Shown here one piece after another: positions 46,701 to 60,705 of a DNA stretch of 64,000 bases. Within the stretch, counting starts at the first letter, position 1. Each line of letters opens with the position of its first letter. The notes beneath the pieces are model-generated. The model was not told the DNA's origin. It worked only from the letters and a program-made list of their open reading frames with translations, and searched no databases. Origin of the DNA: Strigops habroptila (lineage: Eukaryota; Chordata; Aves; Psittaciformes; Psittacidae); assembly GCF_004027225.2 (NCBI RefSeq), contig NC_044302.2, forward strand, positions 37,980,949-38,044,948. Direction: 5' to 3'. The translations under genes were made by a program, and so were the position numbers.

Positions 46701-47580
46701 AGGAAAACCCCAATAGTTAATACTCTTAGTAGTAAAAATCTCAGACTGCTAGCCACCATATTGCTTTTATTGCTTGTCTCACCATTAGCATCGGTGGCAG
46801 CAAATCCTCAAAAAGCAGTGGTAGTAAAACTGCCACCTCAGAGAGGCTGTGAATGTGCGCTGCTTGGGAGCATGTGCAATGAGAACTGTAACAGAGTAAA
46901 TATCCGTCCAGTAAAATGTGCCATCCACTTCAGACATCCTGAATGGTGCCATATGCTGCCAATATTTCCTGTTCATGTCAGTCACTTCCTTGGAGAATAA
47001 AGCACCACAGCTCCTGGGAAATATGGGAGAGCACAGGGCTTGAACTGATAGTCTCAAGTGCAGGGAAATCACTAACAAATGTGAAAAAGCTGAATCTGTG
47101 CACAAGATTGAAGCCAGCTTTATCTATCTTTTTGGTGAGAAAGCAAGAAGTATGTTCAACGATTTACTTATTTAAGGTTTTTGAATTTTACTTATTTAAG
47201 ATTAAGATAAATATCACAAGCAGTATTGGTTTTCTTTTATTTTAGGCCACCTACCTACAAGAGAAGAAGAGATCCAATCATACAATGATCCTCTGCTTCA
47301 TTACCACACGAAAGAGGTTTAGAAAAGCTTAGGATAAGCAATGGGATTTGTGAGCATGTTTCTGAGTCAAACCTTAGATATTTCTGAGGTTTGCTTACAA
47401 TCCCTTGCCTTTTTCAGCAATCAGACATTAGAGGACCTTAGAGAAAGACAGGTCATTAAATGATTCAGGTCTAATCTATAATTGTTTCTATTGGTATCAG
47501 CAAAACCTGTGCTTTCCACAAATTATATTGCTAAGCAGTATTATCTACTACTAGAAAAAAACCTGGCTTATTCTGATTTT

Positions 47581-47603
47581 TCAGGGTGATTTTTTCACCC
47601 TGA
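47581..47603. repeat. Perfect 9-bp hairpin
   Basis: TCAGGGTGA (47581-47589) pairs with TCACCCTGA (47595-47603) around a T5 loop. Hairpins of this size are not rare. Confidence 0.75.
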
Positions 47604-48148
47604 TCCGTTTGATTTTCTTTTGTTTCTCAGTAGTATATGTTTTCTTCTATTGCAACATTCAAGGGAGATTCATTGCTGAAGTCTGCAAATTACATTAACT
47701 GCTTCAGAGCTGGCAGTGGCACGTATCTGATGATTACAAAGATGTCAATATTTTATGATCTCAACAGAACAACCTAAATGGTGAAAATCTGTCATATGCA
47801 ATAAGCTCTGAAAATGAGGTAAATGTTTTCATTATTATTAGTCTTTTTCAGGGACCTGGGGAAGCCAAGCAGTTTTCATATGGTCCAGGGACTTTTAAAG
47901 TAGCATCTTGGTAGGTTGCAATGTTGCTTTTGTTTAAGTATCAACCTCATCAAGCTGGTGGTGTAGCAAGTGTCAACTGGCACAGCACCACCAAAATGAA
48001 TGCAAATCTGCTGATTTTTTTATTGAGGAGCTTGTCCTTAGATAATGCAAACTCAATTCATGTCCTGTAATGACAAGGTCATGCACTACATAGAACCACT
48101 TTCATATTTGCTTTGAGTAAGCTCAGATGAAAAAAAGCATGTATCAAG

Positions 48149-48165
48149 ATATATATATATATATA
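48149..48165. repeat. Short AT dinucleotide run
   Basis: About eight AT units in intergenic sequence. Confidence 0.85.
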
Positions 48166-50033
48166 AAAAATGTGCCATTGAAGGGTTTGGATGAATCATT
48201 CAGCCTCACCTGAGAATACATGTAGATAAAAGAGTGCAGCTTTGATGGAGGCACTAGTGAATTGGTTATGTTTTCATAATGACTTCTTTACATTATTGAA
48301 TACAATGGGAACTTTAAGGCCAACTGCAATAACAGTTTCTCATGAAAAATTAACAAAGAATTTATGGAAATGTAGCAAAAGTCCCAAAGCAATTAGCTTA
48401 GATTTCTCTAGAGTCTAAGAAAAGCTTGGATAATTGCAGACAGAAACTGCATAAATTGGCTATTTTCATTATCACAGGATACAGAAAGTCCATTTTCATC
48501 ACAATGGGACATAATGATGTTAAAGCTAACATAGAGATATGTTTAAAGAGGTTGAGGTGGAGTTTACAGAATGGTTTGATTTACATGGCATTCAGATCCA
48601 TTGTAAAGATCCTTCTCGTAGCAATGAGGAGTTTTTACCTGGTGTCTTCAAAGCCTCCTGCAAAGTAGGAGAGAAAAACAGATTGCAGCCTCAGGAAGCT
48701 AATTGTACATTTCCAGTAGGATGCATAGGAATGAATTTAATTTGTCTTGAAAGGAGAAGAGAGAAATTGTGATACAAATTGGCACATGAATATACATTTG
48801 AAAGTACCCATTATATGTATGTTTATCAGAGCACTTACTTACAATGCTAGTGCTGTGTAGCTTGGAAAGAGCAAAGTTGTGGCAGGCTACGACCATATGA
48901 GAATCACCCTTAAAATCATAAGAACACTGCTGAAAGCACCTGTAACATTTCCTCCGTCCTAATTTTCTGTTTTTTTCATGTGAGCTCTGTTGATGCATTT
49001 TATTTTATTTTATTTCACTACTCTGCACTTGGTGCACACTCTCCTATCTAATTACTCCTCACATGAACTGGAAAGTCATATTCTGGTTGGATGCCCATGG
49101 TCAAATGATTTATACTACATAACACAAGCAGCCTCTCATAATCACAGATGTCCTTTGCAATGTCACATGCTTTGATCTGCAGAGTGTTTCTATGGAAGGC
49201 CTCAATAAATGGCCATAGATAAAAGTTTTCTATTATAGCACAGAATAATTCTATGCTATTACAGTGCATCTCTGCGGTCATTATGCAGGTAAAACTAGCA
49301 TTGGTCTCCAAGGGTTTTTTAACTACACAGTCAGGCCTTATGTGTTCTCACAGCTGAGTAACATAAATAGCATTCAGTCTAACTGTTAAGCGTGATTATA
49401 ATCTTGTTCATATAATTGTAAATCAAAGCAGCTTTGCCAATATTTCGAATCAGTGCACGTCCCAAGTACAGATGGGCTGGCCATTTTCTCCACTAGTTTG
49501 TCAGTTTTTCTGTCTCTGAACACTAATATATATTGGTATCATTGGAACAGTGGCTAATTTAGGTCCATTTTACAATGGTTTAAACATGATTAATTTGCAC
49601 TTATGAGTGACCCTTTTTCCCCCATGAATTTGCTGATAATCTCTGTTTCATATCAGAGCAGGAAGGATAAACAGTTTCAATGTTTTAATTAGCATGGAGT
49701 TAATGTAGTAAATCAGAACTCATGGGTAACGGCTTATCACTTGCACAAGCACAAACAAATGTACCTACATATCCATATTCCCCATTTTATCTGTTTGTGT
49801 GCTTTTACTGTTTTAAAAATAAACAGGATTTCTTAAGTTATATATGTTATCCTATCACACGGTTACAATAATTGGTAGATAATTAGTAATAAACAATATC
49901 AAGAGGCAATGATTAAATGTTTGAGATGCTTGTGAGATATTTTCAACTTTCTCATTTGTTTGTGTTTTTTTTTTTTTCCAAAAGACTGCTTCAAAAAGTA
50001 AAAGAAAGGAAGAAAAAAACCCCCCAAAAACAG

Positions 50034-50314
50034 AGAAAGAGAAAAAGGAAATGAAAAAGGAAAAGAAAAAGAAAAAGGAAAACGAAATGAAGAGACACGG
50101 AAAAGGAATGGAAAAGAAAAAGGAAAGAAAAAGAAAAGAAAAGAAAAAGAAAAAAAGAAAAAGAAAAAGAAAAAAAAGAAAAAGAAAAAGAAAAAGAAAA
50201 AGAAAAGAAAAAGAAAAAAAAAGAAAAAGAAAAAGAAAAAGAAAAAGAAAAAGAAAAAGAAAAAGAAAAAGAAAAAGAAAAAGAAAAAGAAAAAGAAAAG
50301 GAATAGGAAAAAAA
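50034..50314. repeat. Purine tract, mostly (GAAAAA)n hexamer repeat
   Basis: About 280 bp of almost pure A and G. From about 50160 it is dominated by the hexamer GAAAAA (about 20 units). All forward frames give Lys/Arg/Glu strings and the reverse frames give Phe/Leu/Ser strings, so the long open frames at 49855-50372 are artefacts. Such tracts can form triplex DNA and are often expanded or misassembled. Confidence 0.92.
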
Positions 50315-53159
50315 ACCAATCCACAAAAATGTTCCTATAAAACTGCAATGACCAAGAAATAATTTGATTCACTGAACCAAAGGCTTAGTTGAAATTCTCC
50401 TGAATATGAAACACTGACATTAAACACCCTTGGATCTGAAACTTCTGAATGGTCTAGATACCAGTAGGTCAAATGAAGTTATTGCTCAAGGGCTAGTTTA
50501 AAACTACTTGTAATATGTTTTGATTTACAGATTATCAATTCAGCTGAGCATCAGAGGAACACATTCATGGAATCGCATAAACAAATACATTCAATTGTAC
50601 TGCAGATTAACCTAAAGTGACACATTTATTTAAAAATCTGCCTGCTACTTGTCCTCATTGATTAAATGCCCTTAAGAATGTGAGTCTGATGAAATAGAAG
50701 CCATTAAGCTTCAGCACACCTCCTCCACTCCTTCTGATGGTTGACACGTTCCCTGGAGTGGGAGATTGGATGGCTGATAAGCTAACACTGAATTATAAGC
50801 ACTTTGTGCAATGTCACCGGCAAATGAAAGATCTACTGGTTTGCTTGCAGAGCAACAGTGCACCTTAACAGCACAAAAATGTACATGGTGCAGAATTATT
50901 TCATCCTCTGTGCTGAGAATATAAATGAATGTATGCATACGTCATTATACACATCATGCGTACATTTTTATGTCAGAGACCAGCTCATAGTGCAATACAG
51001 CTTGTTTGGAGGTACAATACCATTGATCAGGAAAATAGAAGTGACTTGGACTGTTTTGGTGTCAGAAAGCCAAGCAAGCTTGCTGTGATATCTCCACTGT
51101 GTGCGCCACGGGAAGATTTTTCTGAAGGCAGATCAAGGAACAGAGAAATAGGAAGAGAGAAGTCTTCACCCTCAGCTACACTGGATTCAAGAGATTGTGC
51201 TTGAACTTTGGGTGGACTGGGTGAAAACAGTTTTGAGGTTATTTAAAAATTATGTTTGGCATTTGACACAGTCTACGTAAACCCCTTATGCTGTTGGAAG
51301 CCATTCCTGCTAGTTAAAAAACCTTCCATAAAAGGTGATGATCTTCGGGTAACCCAAATGGTCAAACAGCAGAAACTAAAGTATGACCTCGCAACCAATG
51401 TCTTCAGTAGCAACGAAGTAATAGAAAGCTGAGTTTTCTTCCGCTTTCACAGTTTTCAGTGTCAGCATAGAAGACTAGAAGGGTGCAAGGTGACCCTGGA
51501 CTGAGGAACTAATCCTGCACTAAATAGAATCAGGTGGACCCTGTCAGCAAACACAAAAGTACAGTCTCCAGTTTTTTACACACCTCTGGCATGAGCCCTA
51601 TTCTCTCTGCCACAAAACCAGCCCTAGTTGGCTGATCTCTAAATGGTCCTAGCTTGCTGTAGAACCAAGTATCACTTGCATTTTAATTGCAGGTAGCTAA
51701 TTGTGGGGTCTAACACCTGCTGTCAGCCCTTCTGTTGATACCATATTGGTTTCTCTTGTCACTGATTATTCAGTTTGATGTTCTGCATATCTGTGGTGCA
51801 GAGCCAGTTTTGATAGCTCCAGATCAGCTATTAAATCCAGCTCACCAACTTATCTAGGTTATTTTGGGCTCCAAATCAGTCACGCTGTACGAAACAGTAG
51901 ACATAATTTTTGCTTTAGCAAATGTTCTTAATAACTGTGAAGGTCCTGCTGCGTGGTGATCTCTGCCCCTAAAATCATCAATCTAAATTGACAGGAAGAG
52001 GTAGGACTAGAGGTGAAACATTTAGACAAATAGAGTAAGTCACGCATTATTGTTAGTACCATGAGCTTGCTGGTGGGTTGCTACTGCTGTTTCAAAAAAA
52101 TGCTTTTCACTGAACAGGAGAATTAATGATACGAGATTTTCTACTGAGCAGCATGTTTCATCCTGAACAGCTCCATCCATCTCACCAGCATTGCATCTCT
52201 GTAGTCCTTCTGAGCCACTGCAGGCAGGGACAGGCTGTTCTGGAGCCCTGGCTCTGCGGCCGCTGGCCAGTCAGCTGCTGTAAGACAGCACTTGTTATGG
52301 CTGAGTATGGTCACTCTCCCCCTTTGCAGGGGCACTGGGAATATTTCTGTCCTCTAGCCAGCTGCCAACTCTCACACAAGTTCTAGGAACTTTATTATCC
52401 TAGATTTCTAGTCTCCTTTTAAATTCAATTGAATTGGCAGAATTACAGCATTACATTAAATGTCTTTTCCTCCTTATGACTTGAACTGCAAATTTCCTTT
52501 CTTAGTTTCCACCCTGCAGTTTTATGTCTCAAAAATATAAGAAAAAAACTCAACACACTTCCCTCATACTCTGTGCTGCCTACAGCTATTCGGCATAGTT
52601 GTAACCCAGGACTACAAATCATGACATTTTGGTGTTGATGACAGGGAGGAAGGGAGTAGCTATCAGACAAATAAAGAATGAATTGTTTCAGAAAGACGAA
52701 CTAGTAAAAAGCACAGAGTAAACAGAGTAGGTGACTAGATGTGTGCCACAGGATGACTTTTTTGAGGCCATCACCTTTGCCTTGAAAGAGACAGGTAAAA
52801 TTGTTAGGGCAGTTCCTGGCATCCAGCATCTGAGCATCTCCTACAGAGGTTCTCTACAATCAGGCACTGACGTTAGTGTCATTTGAAACACCTTTGAGTC
52901 AATTACCAGCTGCCACTCCAGAGAGGCTTCCTGAGCATCACCTTGCTGTGTATCATGTGTGCACAATGCTGGCAGGTATCTCAGACACATGAAGGTCTGG
53001 GAATAGCGATCTTTTAAGAGTGCAATGCTCCTATGTGTAGGTAACGGAGCTGAGTCCTCAGATTTGTGAGTTGTTGCATCTGGGTGGGAGGAGAAAGAAA
53101 TGGGGTTTGAGATGCTGGGTAACTATTCGTCTGTGGTTCACTTGTGAGAGTAGTGTCCT
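50315..53159. other. Intergenic, no gene seen
   Basis: Unique-looking sequence. I see no repeat or gene. Confidence 0.6.
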
Positions 53160-53350
53160 GTTTTGTTTCCCCAGTGAAGAACAGATGTGGGCACAGCAGA
53201 GCAAATTCAAAGGAGGGCCATCAAGGTGGAGCACTTGGCATGACAGGAGAGGTTGAGGGAACTGAGTCAAAACTGAAATGGTCATAACCCTGAGCAACCT
53301 GATCTAACAGGAACGTGTCTGAGAAACAGGTAGTCCCAGATGACCTCCCC
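53160..53350 (+). mobile_element. Old CR1 fragment with internal deletion
   Basis: AATTCAAAGGAGGGCCATCAAGGTGGAGCACTTGGCAT (53204-53241, shown here only as a short reference region) recalls the CR1 'AGAAGGGCCA...GGAGCACCT' block, followed by GAGAGGTTGAGGGAACTGAG. Then GAGCAACCTGATCTAAC and AGATGACCTCCCC recall the CR1 tail. The middle is missing. Borders are approximate. Confidence 0.5.
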
Positions 53351-56300
53351 ATATATCTTTCCCACTATGCAAGTTCATGATTCAGAGCTATTGCACCTCC
53401 AGGCTGGGCCCACTCCCCTTCGTGTGGGCAAGCAGAAGAACAAGCAGAAGGTTTTGCACCATGAGCAGACCCAGAGACACATGTATGGGCTGCTGAGCAC
53501 TTCTCATTGCAGTCATGCAGCCTCTGGGCTCCCAGCACATGCTGTTGAGCTTCTGCCATGGAAAATATTTGGCTATCCTGACATTATAAATCTGCGGGGA
53601 CTTGGCACACAGATTTTGAAGAGCATCTGAATAGCAGTCTTTTCCTTACATTTTTTCATTGTAAGATCTTGGGTTTGAACATAATAGCGAAGAAAAGCTG
53701 CTTCTTACGAACATCTCTAATTCCTTAGCAGTTATGTTGCTAAACATTTGGGGTGGGGGTTTCTGGCACTTGGACCATTCCTTATTTAACTGCTGTCATG
53801 TGAATGATTAAAATATCTTATAACAATTCTAGTTCAGATGCTATTGCTGTTTTAAAAAATCCAGGTTAGCTCTGTCTATATCTTAAAGATTTCTGAAAGG
53901 CACTAGGATACAATGACAACTGTATAATCATGTCTCTTCCATAAAGACAGCTGCACATAGCGTAAGAAGAGCAGCAAATAGAAGACTGTACAACTCCACA
54001 TGGTAAGTTTATGTGAAGTACTTGACTGATCTCAGAAAATCAAAGACATACGTGTGAAAAAAGTACATAAACCTAAAGAAGCTATTATTGTATAATGACA
54101 AAACTTTAAGGGTCCAAAAATCTCTAAACATGCATCTCTAAAGATCCCTTTTATTGAGATGCACACTGCTCGGTTCATTATGTTGATCCAAATGGTCTTT
54201 TAGCACAATAGCCCTTGCAGATAATGCCACCGAGAGAAAAAAGACCAAATATGATTTGATTTCTTCTCCCCATTTCACTATACCCTTGATAATCTATACA
54301 TGCAGATGAGAATGTATATTTTCAGAGAATAGGTATGTGTAAGCAGGTATTTATTTGTTATAGAAATACAATGACAAATCCTGTTTATTAATTTTTAATG
54401 AATCAATACAATATTTTTTTATTTATCAGCATTAACTTCTATTAGAATGTTTAGCATTTGGAAATTATGCATTGTAACTTATAGCTTTGATAACTGAATC
54501 CAGGGAAAAATTACAAGAAATTAAAAAAAATCTTACCTATTTAACCAGTTTCATCATTCAAGTTGAAAGTCCTTTAAAATTAAGCAAAACCCAGAGTGAA
54601 AAAAAAAAAGAAAATTGGCCTACTTGCTTTTGCACCTTTAGAGAGGAGCAAAATCTTCCAGAATGTTCATTAAATCCTTGGAAAACTGCCCAGGATTCTT
54701 CATTAGCAGAGTATTTAGTCTCATTAATATATGTTCCTCCCTACCTGTGAGAGTTCCCTTTTTAAATCAATTAAGTCTAACTACAAAACATGTAGGCATG
54801 GAGGCTCTGTGTTTATTGTACAAGCAAAAGTGATGGTCCCACACTCGTGCCAAATTTATCACGTTTGACCCACACAGATAATTTTAGTGAACATAAGCTA
54901 ATTCATCTGGAACTTGATCCATGAAAATAAGGGCTTGATTGAACTATACCTCTTCCTTTTGTTTTAGAATGCCTTGATTGTTAGTATACACTAGATAAAA
55001 ATATATTTTTCAAAATATGAAATACTTCAATACTATGCTTTCATACGCTTTCTTTGCATCTAAGCCTGTAGGGATGGCAAACCTGCCTAGTTCCCCAGCA
55101 CACAGCCCTAAATAAGTCAATGCTTCTGCTCTCTAAATATTCACCAGTACTTCACTCTGCTTTGGTGAAAAATTTTGTTATTTATTTCATTTATTTCAGG
55201 TACATGTGTTCACAGTGGACTATATAAAACAGTCGTAATCCTAGTTCTACTTAATGCCAATTTTTTGCAGCTTTGAAATAATAAATCATGAATAAACCTA
55301 TATTGTAACATTTCAGAATAAACCTGACATGAGATTGCTCAAATTTTAGCATACTATACACATCAGGGTGTACTGTGTTATTTAGACTAAAATCCGAAAA
55401 TTGTGAAAGAGCTATTAGAAAAATCTGGGGAAAGATGAAACTGCTAAATACTGTGGGTTCAGTAGAAAAGACTTTAAGGCATATTGCTTAAAAAAGGAAA
55501 AAGAAGAGCGTTCTTTAGGAACTGAATATAAAGTTTGCAGTTGATACAAATATGAAAATTAAGAACATTTAAATGAATCAGATATTCAAAATTATCTGCA
55601 TGTATTTGACCATATTAACACTAACCATGTGGGATTTTTTAGTATAAATTCAAAGGTGCATGCAGAGCTAGTGTTTGACCTCGCCTAAAGCTGGAAGGGG
55701 TCATATATCTTCCCTATGTATGTATCTCAGGAAAATATAGGCAAGATTCACAGGGTGTGACTCTGCATACTGTTATAATTATGTAGCTCAAAAAGTAATG
55801 CCTCAAAATTACCTTGACAAAGATTGTCTTAATATTAATGAGGTGCCTTCCACCAGTATGTATTTCCATAAATGAGTATTAATATTTTAGAATGACAGCT
55901 ATGATGATTGAAAAAAATTATTTTCTGTTTGCTTAAACTTCAGGTTGTTCCAAAATGCATACTTAAAATGCAGGGCTGAAGAATGGATGCTACAGAGGGG
56001 TGGAAATAGATTAGAAAGTGTTTCTGCTAAAAAAACCCAACCAAAATATGTTTAAAGGATAGTATTTGGAAGGAGGATCTTTCAAGAAGAAACAATCTAG
56101 CCAAAAAGATAGAACAGTATTTGAAATGGCATTTGAATTGTCTTTTCAGTTGTGATATATTATTGATCTTTGGCATTTCATTTTTTGCCTAAACTGAGAT
56201 TATCAAGAAAAGACCAATCCATGAAAGACACTAAACATCTCATATGTGTTTCAGTGAAGCCTTAACTGTCTCCAAAATCAGTGGCAGCCTCTGTAATCAC

Positions 56301-56582
56301 ACTTTTGAACATCACACAGCCTGATTTGGGAACCTACGTTCATTGAAAATCTGGGACACTGTTTGTGTATTCTCCCTATCATTTAACAGATCATGATAAA
56401 GAGAAACTCTTATATAGTTTAAATGGCTAAATATCCTGATGGATTCACTGCAAGTGGTATGAAGCTGGATGAGTGTGGCAATTTTTCTCCTTTCATCTTT
56501 TACCTGCCTTTTAGTTTTAACCTTCTTCTCTGTCATCAGCTTTTATTATATCTATCCCTTAGAAGATCTAATTCAAAAGCGA

Positions 56583-56630
56583 TTTATGTCAATGGCAAAA
56601 TCTTATTGACTTCAAAGGGCTTTGGATGAA
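56583..56630. repeat. Diverged relative of the 2608-2679 palindrome
   Basis: GTCAATGGCAAAATCTTATTGACTTCAAAGGG-type order (arms 56588-56594 and 56605-56612) matches the inner arms and loop of the first copy in the same orientation, with fewer intact pairs. Kinship rests on the shared CATTGACTTCA-like core. Confidence 0.4.
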
Positions 56631-59600
56631 CCCTCAAATGGCTTATTTTAAGCAGTTGTGTTACATATTGCTCATTTGTTTGTTGGGCAAAATTATTTTC
56701 TAAACAAAAAGAAATCAGATTCTCTAGGCCTTGCTCAAGTTTAACCAGAAGCAGTAAATTCCTGTCAATTAATTGGCGTTAATATCAATCAGTACATACT
56801 AACTGTGCAAAGGCTACTCTATGTATTAACGCTGTGAGCATCGCTGGTGTTAATCCCACAGCAGTTTTTGGACCTGTACTTCCCCTTCATCCCCTCCATA
56901 ATTTGTTTTTTGTGGATTGTCATTATGTTAACATTTTAATTACAGTTGTTGTTGTTGTTGTCGAAGCAACATTACCTAATATTTTACTCTTGTATGCAAT
57001 GACAGTCTTGAAAGCACAAGAAAACCGGGACCACATAGTATGCTAGTTTAACTGTGGGTTAAACTGTTTCACATGGATGTCACTGGCTTGAGTATAGTGC
57101 ATTTTGGCATAAATCAGACAGCATCTGCTCTGAGTAATGGTGGATAATACAGTGATAGAAACGCAGTCTGTGAGACAACACTACTTCTGCCACTGCTACT
57201 TGGTCAGCAGTGGGACATCTCCCTAAAATTGGAGAGCCGTTTTGCCTTAGCTTCACATATTTTGGTAAGATATGCCTGAAACTTGAAAGCGTAACAAAGC
57301 TATTTTTACTCACAGTTTATTCAGTGCATGGTTTATTCATGGCGGGGATTTTCACAAAGCAAGTCTGAAATCTGCTTAACAGCCTGGAATTTCTTAGGCA
57401 TTTCTCTCTAGCCCAACACTGCTGGAAGAGAGGCTGCATGAAGGCGTATTATACCTTCACATGCTACATTAGCCAATATTTCTCCACAGCTCATGGTATC
57501 TAGTTTAAAAGCATGTGATAGCACAAATGGGTTCAACATGTGCTAATGAGAGATCCTAAACAGATATTATGTCAGTTTGCAAAAATTACACTGGTTTCTC
57601 TCTTACAGCTATAAATGCTGCCAAGAGGAAGCAATATATTGCATTGCACAGTTCTTAGGGTAAGCTCATACACTGTATACAATTCAAATTAGTAATATGA
57701 AAATCTGTGCAGGTGGGCAGGAGTTAAACAATGTGTCTTTCATGTTGGAAATGATTGATAGGACTGGCAAATGTGTATGGCAAAAATCTGAGATTCCAGA
57801 TAAACCATGTCATGCAATTAATTATAACCTAGTTGTCAGTGTATGCTAGTAAACTACTCAAAAGACAGGTATAGTCAGGTTTATTGGAGAAAACCAGAAG
57901 ATATGTCAAGTTTTTTTTATCCTGAACTGACTAATGAATATCCAGTTACATTTTTGCATTATTATTTGAACTTTTTTCATGCTCTGTTTTTGAAAGAAGT
58001 AGTACTTTAAAAATTTCTCCTGTTCTGAAATTAATCACAAAATTATTAATAGTCTACACATCAGCTGTTAAATTTATCTCCTTTCTTATCCAGGCAACTT
58101 GTTAGAGAGACCTAATTTAGTGCAGCTTTATTTTCACTTGACTCTTTAGGTTTCTTTTTTCCCTTGTGGACTGCATCTGGTGATTAGTTAACTGTATGTT
58201 TTCAGGTCAAGCAACATGAGAGAGTGAGAGAGTCCTAAAACTAAGTGAACTACAGACTTAATAGAGGTTTGAGCTAGCAAGAAGAGAAAGAGATAGCAGA
58301 ATCCCTATTTCCAAGTTTGTGGAGACACTAATGCTACGAATACCAAAACCTACCCTCCTCTTCCCATTAAAAAATGGTGTTTTAAAAGTATTTTTTCACA
58401 ATTAAAAAGTGAAGTTGTAAAGGAGGCAGTTAAAAAGATATAATTCAAAAAATTAATATAAGCAACATATATATAAAAATATAAATAGTATCAGCTCTGA
58501 CAAGTCAATTTGGAAATGGAATAAAAACAGCCACAAAATATTCTGAAAAGCAAGTTATTAAAAGCAAAAAGGCTTGTAATAAATTACATTTAAGTGCCTC
58601 AGAAGCAGGAACCTGGCTGGAGAGCTAGTGAAACTAGTACATGATTGAGGAGTAAAAGAAAGATAAAAACCATAGCAGAAAAGCAAAACAGATTGTTTTC
58701 AATCTTTCACTCAGGAGGAAATCTTAAATGTTCTCTGGTCAGGTCCATTCAGCATGACATAAGCCTACAAAACTGCTTAGGTTGAATCAACAAAACCTAC
58801 TTTTAGCAAATCAAGAGGGGAAATGAGAAAATTACTGAGCTGAACCACCTTGAAACAGTCTAGATCCAGGATGTTTCTTGGCTTCCGCACCTGATTTTCA
58901 ATCTGCTTCTGGCTCCTTCCACCTGTTTCCATTTATCCCTTGATTACAGACTTGCAGCCCCATTGTGGATTTGTTCTACAGAAGTCTTTATTGACACTGT
59001 GATCTGGGGAGTGGTCTCAGCAGTTGATGGATCTCAGGTGCTCAGATGCTCCATTAGACATCTCTGAAGTGTTGGGAAGGTGAATGCTTCACTCATGCAA
59101 TCATCTTCCCTTGCTATAGCCTTGTTGCCAGCATTAACTCAAGACTTCCTAAAGAAATCAGATATGATGAATATGATGAACCACCAGCCAGGCAAAAGGA
59201 ACCATTAACATATGACGAACTAAGAGCAAAACAGAGACTGTTGTATATTATGCTACTGTATAAATCATTAACTACACCTAAAACCACTAATCTTGATTCC
59301 TAGTATAGAACTAGTCACCTTATCTGAGGAGTTTTTGCAGGAAAATATGTGAAGGGACATGAGAAATGCTCAGACATATGGGATGATTTTCAGACAAAGA
59401 AACTAAATTGGATTGGAAAGCTCTGTAGGCTAAGAGACAGCTCTGGAGAAACATGATGGGCAGCCATATTAAAGATAATAAGCACTACCAAAAGAGTGAA
59501 AAGGAAATGTTTATCTGCTCCTTCTTAGAATACCAGGAACAGGGAACATGTAATGGAAATCCCAGGCAATAACTTTAAAAGAAACACAGATAACTTTCTT

Positions 59601-60688
59601 TCTCCATACCATATACAATTAGCACTATACTGTTAATTGCTGCAGAATACTGTGAAGTGTAAGTAAATTCAAGACTAGATTTGACAAGTTCACAGAATTA
59701 GGCTATTAAAAATGAAGCTCTTGAAGCATCTTCCAACTCAGGAAGTCTGGCCACAAATTCCCAGAAATAGCGCAGGTCCGTAGTGCTACAGTATGCTGTA
59801 TCCCATTCCAAAGCACCTCGAACTAACTGCTGCTTGTTACTGCACTGGACAGATGGTTGATTTGACCTGTTACAGTCCTTATTTCATTACATGACGAAAG
59901 ACAGAACATGAGGCTAATCTGGCAGTTTTTTGAAACACAATGACTTACATAGGATAAAATGTGGCACCAACTTCAACCTTGCTGCATACCATTTCTGTAA
60001 GGAAGAAATTAGTTTGATTCTAACCTAAAAAAAGCAAAGGAGCAGTGTACATGATAACTGTGCTATTTATAGTGAATAACCTTCTTTTCCACATTTTAAT
60101 TGGAACAAATTGGCAAGCAGCTGCTCACAGATTCACAGATATTAATCACAGAATTCAGGCATTCCAAACATTTCTGACAACGTTTATTTTCTTTTCTTTC
60201 ACCATTTTTATATAAAAAAAATCCCTACAGTTAATTATGCTGTTAACAGCAATTCAATATTACATGCAGAAGTCATGTTGCTATGGACTGGAGGAGAAAA
60301 AAAATGGAAATATAGAGTCAAATGTATTTTCTATAAATGAAAGGTAATCAAACAATAATAAAGTGAATCAACAGAGGAGAATATCAAAGAGCAGATAAGA
60401 ATGTCTAACACAGGGGATGAAACTAGCTACGTATTCCCAATTTCTCAAAGATTAACATCTGTTTTTGGGAGAACTGCTGAGACCACCTTCATCCTGATCT
60501 AAGTCTGTGAATAATAGTGACAATCCAGTTCCTTGCTCTGCAAAATAGCTTAGAGCCTATTACAAGGAAACAGGTCAAAATGTCCTCACACAGCACGGTG
60601 ACAGAGGGCAGTTAAAAAGAATAGAAACACTACCTAATTTACATTTCCTAAGCAGACCCAAAGCATTCAGTCACCAAAGTCACATGGA

Positions 60689-60705
60689 TTTTTTTTTTTT
60701 TTTGG
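60689..60705. repeat. Poly-T run
   Basis: A T17 run followed by a G-rich stretch. No retroelement is recognised beside it. Confidence 0.8.

Larger units (their letters stand above)
43082..50033. other. Intergenic, no gene seen
   Basis: It holds a GC-rich islet (43370-43780), a short CCCTAA pair (43199-43212), a 9-bp perfect hairpin (47581-47603), an AT run (48149-48165) and a T run (about 49965-49978). The stretch at 49380-49720 is AT-rich with ATTA words and no repeat signature. The open frames look random. Confidence 0.6.

Noticed and set aside
49855..50372. Long Phe/Leu/Ser-rich and Lys/Arg-rich open frames
   Set aside because: They are translations of the GAAAAA repeat and its complement. 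Three overlapping frames on one strand all stay open, which is a sign of low complexity.
59670..59760. Possible old CR1/L3 3' end
   Set aside because: Words such as AGACTAGATTTGACAAG hint at it, but no second block supports the call.
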